Shown: piece after piece, positions 49,712-58,400 of the stretch | How positions within the stretch are numbered: position 1 is the stretch's first letter | Layout: each line of letters opens with the position of its first letter | Source of the DNA: JANXLS01 sp038227045 | GTDB lineage: Bacteria; Planctomycetota; SZUA-567; H5-PLA8 | Length of the DNA: 64,000 nt | NCBI GenBank assembly: GCA_038227045.1 | Contig: JBBRQD010000002.1 | Location: forward strand, 96,558-160,557 | Direction of reading: 5' to 3' | The notes under the pieces: model-generated | What the model was told of the DNA's origin: nothing | The model's database searches: none | Seen by the model: the letters and a program-made list of their open reading frames with translations, nothing else | Translations under genes and position numbers: made by a program

Positions 49712-51442
49712 CTACTGCTGCTGTTCCAACGGATAAATCTTAATCTCCACACGCCGGTTCTTGGCGTGGTCCATCGGATTGGCGGGGTCGGCGGGCTTAT
49801 CCCAGCCCATGCCGATCGTGCTGATCTGATTCGGCGGAATCGACGGATATTTGGCCAGCAGCGACTGCCGAACCGAATTCGCCCGGCGCTGCGACAGATC
49901 TTTCACGGCGCTGTCAGGCACCTGTCCGCGCATCGATCCGTCGGTGTGTCCTTCGATGATGATGCGGCAGGCGCCGAATTGTCCGGACATCTTCGAAATC
50001 TCGTCGATCGTAAAATCGGCTTGCGGATCATACAGTTCATCCAGCGTCTTGCCGTCGGCATCCTTGCGCGCAATCCTGTATTTGAGATCGGCGCTATTCG
50101 GGAAAAAGCGGATCACGACGGTCTTCGTCAGGATCTCGCTCGACTCGGCTTTGATCGACGACACCGTCTTCGGCACGAAATTGACGATGTACTTGTTCTG
50201 GCTCTTGGCGTACTTCGGCTCCTTGCCAAGTCTTTCGATAATTGAAAAATCGGCGACTTGATCGAAATCGACTTTGCTGCCGACTTTCAGCACCGTCTTA
50301 TAAAGATAGTAGGCGTTGTCCCAGGTACGTTGAAAATTAGTCGGGTTGTTCGAATTCATAAGAAATTCGGCGTTCTCCGCATAGTTGGTCCAGTGCGCGT
50401 CGCCCAGCATGCCTTGTGCGTCGGCGGGCGGCAGCGAGTAACCGTCGGCCATGTGCTTCGCCGCTATGGCCTGTTTGTCCTGCGCCTCCAGCTCATCGAC
50501 GGAGTCGAGAATTCCGCGCACGATGCCTTCAACAATTCCCGGATTTTCCTTGGCAAAATCAGCGCGCGCAAACCAGACGTCGGCAATCAAATGATTGGCA
50601 TCGTGAGACGTGACGAGCATCTTGTTGCCTTTGATTTTTTCAAGATTGTAAATATCCGGCGACCACGACACGCATGCTGAAATCGATTTGTCCGCAGCAA
50701 AGGCCGCCGCCGCCTGAAAAGCATCGCCAGTAAACTTGAATTTTACTTCGGACGGCTGAATGCCACCGTTAATGAGTGCGTTGAGAATGAAATATTGCGA
50801 CGGCGAGTTCTGGGCCAGAGCGATGGTCTTGCCGCGCAGGTCGCTGATGCTCTTGATTGTATCGCGCACGACAATGCCGTCGCCGCCGTTCGACCAATCG
50901 ATCTGCTGATAAACGCGCGGCATGGTGCGCGAATCATTTTTCAATTCGTCGATCAACAGCGGCAGCATGTCAACGGTCGCCCAGCCGATGTGCACGTCAC
51001 CTGACGCGTACGCGTCGCGCATCGCCACGGGATCGTCGATGAGCACGAGCTCTACTTTGAATTTCGAACCATCCGGCGCGGTCCATTCTTTCTTGGGCTT
51101 GAACCCCTCATTGGCATAAATAATCGGCGCCCAGCCTGCCCACACATTCAAGGCGAAACGGACGGTGTTGTTCTGCATCTTTTTGTACGCGGCCACGCCC
51201 TTGACCGGCGGCAGTTTCTCAGCCGGGACATAATCGTATTTTTTCGCAGTCAATCCGGTATTGGAATCCGCCGCTTCGACTGCGGATTTACCGTCGGCGT
51301 TCGGCGTCACGATCGCCGGCGCGTTCTTTGGAAACAGAATATCCGAGCGATAGACTGCATAGCCCACCAACGCCAATACCACTATCACAACCGTGAAGTA
51401 AAAAAGCGGCTTGGGTTTCCCCGGTTCCACGTAGTCGGACAT
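49712..51442 (-). CDS. ABC substrate-binding protein (NMT1-like) fused to OmpA domain
   Basis: 576 residues from ATG 51442 (AGGAGA 10 bases upstream; the frame is open to 51661). One N-terminal helix (LFYFTVVIVVLALVGYAVY) anchors it in the inner membrane. Residues 85-420 form an NMT1/SsuA-like binding fold (VRFALNVWAGWAPIIYANEG, SISDLRGKTIALAQNSPSQYF). Residues 440-576 are an OmpA C-terminal domain (CRIIIEGHTDGSM, LSQRRANSVRQSLL, NRRVEIKI) with the Asp and Arg that bind diaminopimelate of peptidoglycan. So the receptor is tied to both membrane and cell wall. First gene of the operon; proteins annotated as phosphate-type binding/OmpA family have this layout. Confidence 0.88.
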   Translation of the reverse strand: MSDYVEPGKPKPLFYFTVVIVVLALVGYAVYRSDILFPKNAPAIVTPNADGKSAVEAADSNTGLTAKKYDYVPAEKLPPVKGVAAYKKMQNNTVRFALNVWAGWAPIIYANEGFKPKKEWTAPDGSKFKVELVLIDDPVAMRDAYASGDVHIGWATVDMLPLLIDELKNDSRTMPRVYQQIDWSNGGDGIVVRDTIKSISDLRGKTIALAQNSPSQYFILNALINGGIQPSEVKFKFTGDAFQAAAAFAADKSISACVSWSPDIYNLEKIKGNKMLVTSHDANHLIADVWFARADFAKENPGIVEGIVRGILDSVDELEAQDKQAIAAKHMADGYSLPPADAQGMLGDAHWTNYAENAEFLMNSNNPTNFQRTWDNAYYLYKTVLKVGSKVDFDQVADFSIIERLGKEPKYAKSQNKYIVNFVPKTVSSIKAESSEILTKTVVIRFFPNSADLKYRIARKDADGKTLDELYDPQADFTIDEISKMSGQFGACRIIIEGHTDGSMRGQVPDSAVKDLSQRRANSVRQSLLAKYPSIPPNQISTIGMGWDKPADPANPMDHAKNRRVEIKIYPLEQQQ

Positions 51443-52068
51443 TATGTATTTCTCCTGAGTGTTTGCCTGGCACGGCCAATCGAATGATAAGTTCGCTAAA
51501 TCTGTCGTTATATCTCGCATAGACGCAAGGGCGCGAAGAAAAGCAAGAAGGTGGCGGGTTCCAGTTCGGACCAGAGCAGGAAGCATACATTTTTTCGCGA
51601 ATCTCGCCATTGCATTTCGTTTGTCGCGATTGATTTCGATTCCAACGCCCCATTTTACCATAACCCTATAAATGCCGATGCAACGGCCACAATCGGACGA
51701 GATATCAGCCTGAATAGTTGCAGAATCTCGTCAATGCACTCTTGCCTAATTTATTGCCAATCCGCGCTTTACACCTGCTGTGCCGACAAAACGATGGTCC
51801 ATTCTGCATGGTCCGTTCTTTGCTGTTTACAGATTGTTCTTAAGGCGCGGTTTTCGCAGCCAAGATGGGGGCCGAGTGTAAATAACGCACAATTCTTCAT
51901 CCTGCGTAATTGATTTATAGCATCGATCATTTTGACGAAGTAGGCGGTCTGCGGATGCGGATCGTAACGGGCTGCTTCTGCGGCCCATTTTAATTTTGAT
52001 CCCCGGTCCATTGTGGAACGGGATTAAAAAGCCACAAATGACGCATACCTGTTTTAGGAGCAACCAAG
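51443..52068. other. Intergenic region, promoter area plus a decayed repeat
   Basis: 626 bases between divergent genes without a credible ORF. It contains a degenerate CGCATAGACGCAAGGGCGCG stretch (51516-51535), which resembles a repeat of the CGCAAAGACGCAAAG kind. The promoters of the OmpA-linked operon and of the ferritin-like gene must lie here; boxes could not be assigned. Confidence 0.5.
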
Positions 52069-52626
52069 ATGAGTCCCAAAATCAACAGCCTCACCGACGT
52101 CTTTCACGAATCGCTGCGGGACATTTATCACGCTGAAAACCAATTGCTGAAGGCCCTGCCGAAGATGGCCAAGGCGGCGAGTTGCGAAGAACTCCAGGAA
52201 GGCTTCGAAAAGCATCTCGACGAAACGGAGATTCATTGCGCACGGCTCGAAACGATCTTCCAACTGCTCGGCAAAGAAGCCAAAGGCAAAAAATGTTTGG
52301 CGATGGAGGGCTTGATCGAGGAGGGCAAGGAAGCCATCGACGCCAAAGTGTCCAACGGGGAACTGCGCGACGAACTGCTGATCAACGCGGCGCGCAAAGT
52401 CGAGCACTACGAGATGGCGGCGTATTGCACGCTCGCGGCGTGGGCGGATAAGTTGGACATGAAGGAGGCACTGAAGCTTCTCAAGCAAACTTTCAATGAG
52501 GAGAAGGCGTGCGACGACAATCTCAAAGCACACGCTGTTCAGGACGCGGAAAGATTGGAACACCCGATGGACGAAGTGGTGGCTGGCGAGAGGCAGACAA
52601 AAGAACTTGCCGAAGCCAACGCATAG
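52069..52626 (+). CDS. DUF892 ferritin-like protein (YciE/YciF type)
   Basis: 185 residues. A four-helix ferritin-like bundle with metal-binding Glu/His positions: HESLRDIYHAENQLLKALPKM, HLDETEIHCARLETIF, ARKVEHYEMAAYCTL and LKQTFNEEKACDDNL. The family is induced by osmotic and other stresses and may bind a di-iron centre; the function is unproven. AGGAG lies 9 bases before the ATG. It is followed by a repeat (52641-52692) and a strong terminator (52695-52726), so it is monocistronic. Confidence 0.92.
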   Translation: MSPKINSLTDVFHESLRDIYHAENQLLKALPKMAKAASCEELQEGFEKHLDETEIHCARLETIFQLLGKEAKGKKCLAMEGLIEEGKEAIDAKVSNGELRDELLINAARKVEHYEMAAYCTLAAWADKLDMKEALKLLKQTFNEEKACDDNLKAHAVQDAERLEHPMDEVVAGERQTKELAEANA

Positions 52627-52640
52627 ACCTTGCCAACATT

Positions 52641-52692
52641 TTGTGGTGCGGACGTTCTGCCGAACTGTACAGGCAGAACGCCCATACCACAA
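52641..52692. repeat. TTGTGGTGC inverted repeat, GGACGTTCTGCC core
   Basis: TTGTGGTGCGGACGTTCTGC (52641-52660) pairs with AGGCAGAACGCCCATACCAC (52671-52690). The outer arms TTGTGGT/ACCACAA are the same as in the repeat at 61937-61996, but the core differs. Confidence 0.8.
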
Positions 52693-52694
52693 CA

Positions 52695-52726
52695 ACGCAC
52701 GAGCCTGCCCGGCTCGTGCGTTTTTT
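52695..52726 (+). terminator. Intrinsic terminator after the ferritin-like gene
   Basis: ACGCACGAGCC (52695-52705), loop TGCCC, GGCTCGTGCGT (52711-52721), followed by TTTTT. An 11-base perfect stem. Confidence 0.92.
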
Positions 52727-52905
52727 ATTGCCGACATCTCGGCACAACTCAAATTCTAAAGATTGGATTCGGGCACAAATAGGTTCCAGTAACCCACTTT
52801 GCCTATGTGAAAGTGAGATCCCAAATATCGGCATGGCGCTTGCCTTTGTTCTTAACACGCATCGCGTTGTTCGAAATTGACACTTCAAGGGATAAGGATC
52901 TTGCA

Positions 52906-53001
52906 ATGATTGCGATGCACGCCACATTCACCGCGATTGAGTTCGCGCGCCATGGCGCTCAAAACGCGGGCACGCATCAAACCAGCGAGGTGTTGGCATG
53001 A
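52906..53001 (+). CDS. Possible small ORF overlapping the glucan-synthase start
   Basis: 31 codons, ATG at 52906 with AAGGAT about 6 bases upstream. The stop TGA (52999-53001) overlaps the ATG of the next gene (ATGA). No family. The overlap and the ribosome site suggest a coupled small peptide that controls entry into the long gene downstream; no direct support for its expression. Confidence 0.35.
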   Translation: MIAMHATFTAIEFARHGAQNAGTHQTSEVLA

Positions 53002-55445
53002 AATCTGTCTTGAATTTTCGCAAAAAAGTGTCCGCGCTGTTTGGCGGTACCACCTTTGAGCGCCGACGCGTCTCCAGGGGGTCCAACGTCACGGGCGATG
53101 ATCTCGAAAACCCGTTGCGGGCGGAGTTGTTCAGCCCCGAACAACTCGAACGCCACGCGCAAAGTCTCTCTGCCCAGCACACAATTTCAACATCCCGCCG
53201 CGCGGAACTACTGCTGCCGCGTTTGAAACAAAACGAGCGGATCATCGACCAGACTTATGAGTTGGTCACGCAGATGGTGCGGGACGGCGAGCGCATGCCG
53301 CCCGCGGCCGAATGGCTGCTGGACAATTATTACGTCATTAAAGAACACGTGGGATTGGCGCATGAGCATTTGCCTCGGCGGTTCAGCCGCGAACTGCCGG
53401 CACTGAGCGGCGGGGCAGCCGATGGATTGCCCCGCATCTACCAATTGGCCACCGAACTGATCTCGCACGTCGATGGCCGCGTGGATACCGGAAACTTGAG
53501 CAGCTTTATCGCCGGCTATCAGCGTCAGACGAGTCTGACCGTGGGCGAATTGTGGGCGGTGCCCATCATGCTGCGGCTAGCGCTGATCGAGAATCTGCGC
53601 CGCGTGGCTCAGCGCATTCGCCTCGGCCATGCGGATTGCGCGCATGCCGCGTTTTGGTCTGGGCGGTTGGTGGCCATGGCCGCAAGCGATCCGAAGAATC
53701 TGGTCCTCGTGCTGGCCGACATGGTCAACGCGGACCTGCCTTCGAGCAGTTCGTTCATCGCCGAATTGTGCCGCAGCCTGCAAGGACAAAATGCGGCGCT
53801 GGCGCTGGCGTTGAGCTGGTTCGACCAGCACCTCGCCGAACAGGGGCTTTCCGTCGAGCAGGTGATTCTGACCGAGAGCCAGGGACAGGCCGCCGATCAG
53901 GTCTCCATCGGAAATACGATCACCAGCCTGCGTTCGTTGAGCGCCGCGGATTGGCCTGAGTTCGTCGAACAGCACAGTGCGATGCAGGTTATTTTGAACG
54001 AAGACCCCGCCGGCATCTTCCCGCTCATGAATTTTGAAACCCGCGATTCGTACCGGCACGTGATCGAAAAAATTGCCAAGCGCAGCCGCCAGCCTGAATG
54101 CGACGTGGCACGCTATGTCGTTGGCATGGCTCAACGCGCGGCCCGGAAAGATTCGCGCGAGGGCCACATCGGTTACTACGTTATTGATCGCGGACTTGCG
54201 GAATTGGAAGCTCATTTTCGCTGCCATATTCGTTCCCCGCGAGCCTCCGTGCGGAGCAGCCAGGGCGGACGCTTGTTCGCCTATCTCACCGGACTGGCCG
54301 TGTTGACGGCGCTTTTCACAGCGCCTTTCGTATATGCGCTGGTGAGCGGCCCACTTGCGGAACGGGCACCGCTCTGGCTGACGGTGGTGCTGGGCGTACT
54401 CTTTGCAAGCTGCGCATCGCAAGCCGCGCTGCCGCTGTGCAATGCAGCCGCCACCAAGATCGTGGTGCCGCAGCGGCTCCCGCAAATGGATTTTTCCGAG
54501 GGCCTTCCGGAATCCTGCCGCGCGATCATTACGGTGGCCACGATGCTGGGCAGCCGCGGCGTGGCCGATGCCTTGATCGACGGCCTTGAAAGCCGCTACC
54601 TGGCAAACCTCGATCCCAATCTGTATTTCGCGCTGCTCACCGACTTTCCCGACGCGGACAAAGAACAGTTGCCTGGCGACGGCGAACTGCTTGAGTATGC
54701 CCGGCAAGGCGTGCGCGCGTTGAACGCCAAATACGCCGCGGATCGCCCCGGCATTTTCTACCTGCTTCATCGGCCAAGGCTTTGGAACGAGCGCGAAAAA
54801 GCATGGATGGGTTATGAGCGCAAGCGCGGCAAGCTGGGACAATTGAACCGCCTGCTGCGAGGCGCAGGGCAGGAGCGTTTCATGGCGTGCGAAGGCGATC
54901 TTTCGACGCTGCCGTCGATCAAATACGTAATCCCGCTCGACACGGATACGCAATTGCCGCAGGACGCCGCCCGAAAACTGGTCAGCGCGATGGCGCATGT
55001 TCTGAATCGGCCGGTGTTCGATCCAAAACTCGGCCGCGTCGTTGCGGGATACGGCATTTTGCAACCGCGCGTCACCGTGAACCTGAGCCACTCGCGGCGC
55101 TCGTGGTTCGTGCGCATCTTCGCGCGCGATGCTGGGGTCGATCCCTATACGCGCGCCGTCTCCGACGTGTATCAGGATCTCTTCGGCGAAGGCTCGTTTG
55201 TGGGCAAGGGCATTTACGATGTGGACGCGTTCGAACAGGCATGTTCGCATTTTCCGGAAAATCGCATCCTCAGCCACGACCTGATTGAAGGCTGTTACGC
55301 ACGCGCGGGATTGCTCAGCGACGTGGAGTTGTTCGAGGACTACCCATCGCGTTTCAACGCGGATGCCAAACGCCGCCATCGGTGGATGCGCGGGGATTGG
55401 CAGATTGCACGCTGGCTTTTGCCCATTCCGCCGTGCGTGAGTTAA
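52998..55445 (+). CDS. Cyclic beta-1,2-glucan synthase, N-terminal part with GT84 domain
   Basis: 815 residues. Homologous to the first third of Cgs/NdvB: helical N-terminus, two membrane helices (about 415-470: LFAYLTGLAVLTALFTAPFVYALV and LWLTVVLGVLFASC), and a GT84 glycosyltransferase domain. Its motifs are DTDTQLP (metal-binding DxD), GSFVGKGIYDVDAFE, HDLIEG and the priming motif RRHRWMRGDWQIARWLLP, which corresponds to QxxRW. It would polymerise UDP-glucose into beta-1,2-glucan at the inner membrane. The ORF stops (TAA 55443-55445) 15 residues after that motif, where full-length proteins go on. The last A of the stop is the first base of a palindromic repeat unit. The next ORF carries the rest in another frame. 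Confidence 0.88.
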   Translation: MKSVLNFRKKVSALFGGTTFERRRVSRGSNVTGDDLENPLRAELFSPEQLERHAQSLSAQHTISTSRRAELLLPRLKQNERIIDQTYELVTQMVRDGERMPPAAEWLLDNYYVIKEHVGLAHEHLPRRFSRELPALSGGAADGLPRIYQLATELISHVDGRVDTGNLSSFIAGYQRQTSLTVGELWAVPIMLRLALIENLRRVAQRIRLGHADCAHAAFWSGRLVAMAASDPKNLVLVLADMVNADLPSSSSFIAELCRSLQGQNAALALALSWFDQHLAEQGLSVEQVILTESQGQAADQVSIGNTITSLRSLSAADWPEFVEQHSAMQVILNEDPAGIFPLMNFETRDSYRHVIEKIAKRSRQPECDVARYVVGMAQRAARKDSREGHIGYYVIDRGLAELEAHFRCHIRSPRASVRSSQGGRLFAYLTGLAVLTALFTAPFVYALVSGPLAERAPLWLTVVLGVLFASCASQAALPLCNAAATKIVVPQRLPQMDFSEGLPESCRAIITVATMLGSRGVADALIDGLESRYLANLDPNLYFALLTDFPDADKEQLPGDGELLEYARQGVRALNAKYAADRPGIFYLLHRPRLWNEREKAWMGYERKRGKLGQLNRLLRGAGQERFMACEGDLSTLPSIKYVIPLDTDTQLPQDAARKLVSAMAHVLNRPVFDPKLGRVVAGYGILQPRVTVNLSHSRRSWFVRIFARDAGVDPYTRAVSDVYQDLFGEGSFVGKGIYDVDAFEQACSHFPENRILSHDLIEGCYARAGLLSDVELFEDYPSRFNADAKRRHRWMRGDWQIARWLLPIPPCVS

Positions 55446-55469
55446 GAGCCGCGCACGTCAGTAAGCGGC
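55445..55469 (+). repeat. Half copy of the AGAGCCGCGCACG repeat at the split of the glucan synthase
   Basis: 25 bases from AGAGCCGCGCACGTCAGTAA onward, with 24 of 25 bases equal to the complement of the right arm at 11393-11417. Only one arm is present here. It lies exactly between the stop of the first ORF and the ribosome site of the second. Confidence 0.88.
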
Positions 55470-55489
55470 CCAAGAAAGGAAGTAAAACG

Positions 55490-58400
55490 ATGACAACACC
55501 TGAACCGGGCAACGTGAACGATAATAAGTCGTGCCACGCGATCTCGGCCCTTTCCAAATGGAAGGTCTTCGACAATCTCCGCCGCTGCATGGCACCCGTT
55601 AGCATGACGGTGATGCTGGTGACGGTCTGGTTGGCCGTTCCCGCGCTTGCTTGGATTGCGACGCTGGCCGCAATTGTGCTTTTGTTCATTCCGACTCTGT
55701 TTAGTGCTTTCGTCGGCCTTTTAAGCAAAGGAAAGAAAGTTCCGCTCGGGCTGCATCTGAATACAGCCGTCACCGATTTTGTCTGGAGTTTCTCGCAAGC
55801 CTTCATTGCGCTTGTCACACTCGCGTTCGAAACCGTCCAGAGTCTCGACGCCATTGCTCGGACGGCATACCGCCTGACTTTTTCGCGGCGGTATCTACTC
55901 GAATGGCAGACAGCCAGCGACGCGGAACAAACCGCCACCACAACGCTTCTGGGCTATTGCAACGAAATGCGCCTGAGCGTGATGCTGACTATCGCGTTAA
56001 CCGCTGCGGTTGTGTACGTGTCGTCCACCGCCCTTCCCGCCGCTCTGCCGCTGCTGGCCCTTTGGTTTGCCGCGCCCGGAATCGTCTGGCTATTGAGCCG
56101 GCCGCGCAAGGAACGCGAGGAAGCGCTCCGCCCGGAGGACACGCTGTTCCTGCGCGAAGTCGCGCGGCGAACGTGGCGTTTTTTCGATGTCTTTGTCAAC
56201 GCGGAGGAAAACTGGCTTCCCCCCGACAATTTTCAGTTTACGCCGAAACCCGCCGTCGCCAGCCGCACGTCGCCGACGAACATTGGCGCGGCGCTGCTGT
56301 CGACGATGGCCGCGCACGATTTCGGTTACATTTCGCTCAACACATTGCTGGCGCGCCTAAGCGCCACGCTCAACACCATGTCCAAACTGGAGCGCTATCA
56401 CGGGCATCCCTTGAACTGGTACGACACACGCACGCTGCAGCCGTTGCTGCCGCGTTATGTTTCAACCGTGGACAGCGGCAATTTATTGGGCAGCCTGCTG
56501 GCGTTGCGTGGGGGGCTTGACGAACTGCCGGACGCCCGCCTGCTGCCCGAGCCGGGAAAAGGTCTCGAAGGTCTTGGGGATACATTGCGCTGCCTGGCCA
56601 GTTCTCTGAAGACGAAATTTTCCAAAAAAGACGCGCGGGCCGGCGCGGCGAAAGAACACGCCGGCTCCATTGAACGACTGAACGGCATCGCGCTGCAACC
56701 CCGAAACACCGCTCGTGAACACTTCGACCAGTTTCGCCAAATCGCAACCGACGCACTGCGCCTGCTTACGGAAATGGACGCGGCCTATCCCGGCACGGAG
56801 ATCGCGACGTGGTCGGCCGAAGTGCATCGGCACACGGAAGATCTTCGCAACTCGATCCTTTTTTTCGCGCCATGGCTGGAACTGGACGCAACCGTTCCGG
56901 ACGCAATCTCGACGCTCAAAAGTTATGAAGCCTTTGAGCGCGCGTGCAGCTTGAACAGCATCGTGTCGCTGGCCGGCGAACTTGCGGAATCGAAGCAAGC
57001 GGCTGCGCCCGACGCCTGGCGCGAGGCGCTTCAGATTGGCGCTGAACGCGCTCGCAGGAAAATGGACGAGATCGCCATCGCGGTGAAGCAATGCGTGGAT
57101 CTCAGCGACATGAAATTCGATTTCCTCTACTGCCCCACCCATAAATTAATGGCGATCGGGTACAACGCGTCGGACCATCGTCTGGACGGAAGCTTCTACG
57201 ATCTGCTCGCGTCGGAGGCGCGCCTGGCCAGCTATATCTGCGTCGCGCAAAACCAAATACCCGTGGAACATTGGTTCCGGCTCGGCCGCAAACTGACGAC
57301 AACGGGAGGCTATACCGGACTCCTGTCGTGGAGCGGTTCGATGTTCGAATACCTGATGCCCAATCTGCTGATGCCCTGCTACGAAGGCAGTCTGCTGGGT
57401 TCGACGTGCCGGGCGGTCGTCTCGCGCCAGATTGAATACGGGAAAAGCAATTCGATTCCATGGGGCATCTCGGAGTCGGGATTCAACGCGCGCGACATGC
57501 AGCAGAATTACCAGTATCGCGCGTTCGGCGTGCCGGGGCTGGGATTCAAACGCGGACTGTCGGAGGATCTCGTGGTCGCGCCCTACGCGACGGTTCTGGC
57601 GATTCCGCTGGCGCCGGCGACTGCGTGCGAAAATCTGCGCACGCTTCAGAAACTGGGCACGCTGGGCGAGTACGGATTCTGCGAAGCCGTGGATTTTACG
57701 CCGGCGCGCGTGATGGACGGCCAGAAGTGCGCCCTGGTGGAATCGCACATGGCGCATCATCAGGGCATGGCCATGCTGGCGCTTGTGAGCAAACTCAAGA
57801 ACCAGCCGATGCAGCGCCGCTTCTTCGCCGACGCTCGGATGAAGTCGGCCGACCTGCTGCTGCAGGAACGCCTGCCAAGCTCGGCCGTGCCGATCTTCCC
57901 GCACTCCGCGGAAGAAGAACATCGCGAACAGAAGCTCGAACAAGCCGGCCGCTCCGTCCGAGAGTTCAACACGCCGAATACGCCGATGCCCGAGGTTCAA
58001 CTCCTGTCCAACGGCCGCTACCACGTACTCGTCTCCAATTCCGGCGGCGGTTACAGCCGCTGGAAAGATATTGCGCTGACCCGCTGGCGCGAAGACGGCA
58101 TCTGCGACAACTGGGGACAATTCTGTTTCATCCGCGATCTGGACACCTGCCGCTTTTGGTCGGCCGCGCACCAGCCGATGCTTCAAACCGGCGACGATTA
58201 CTATGTCGTCTTCAGGCATTCGAACGCGGAATTCCGCAACGCGCGGGACGGCATTGTCAGCCACATGTCGATCTGCGTTTCGCCGGAAGACGACGTGGAA
58301 GTGCGCCGGCTTAAGCTCAGCAACATCACGGAACGGCCTCGCCGGATTGAAGTCACCACGTATGCGGAAGTCGTGCTGAATACGCAAACCGCCGATTTGG

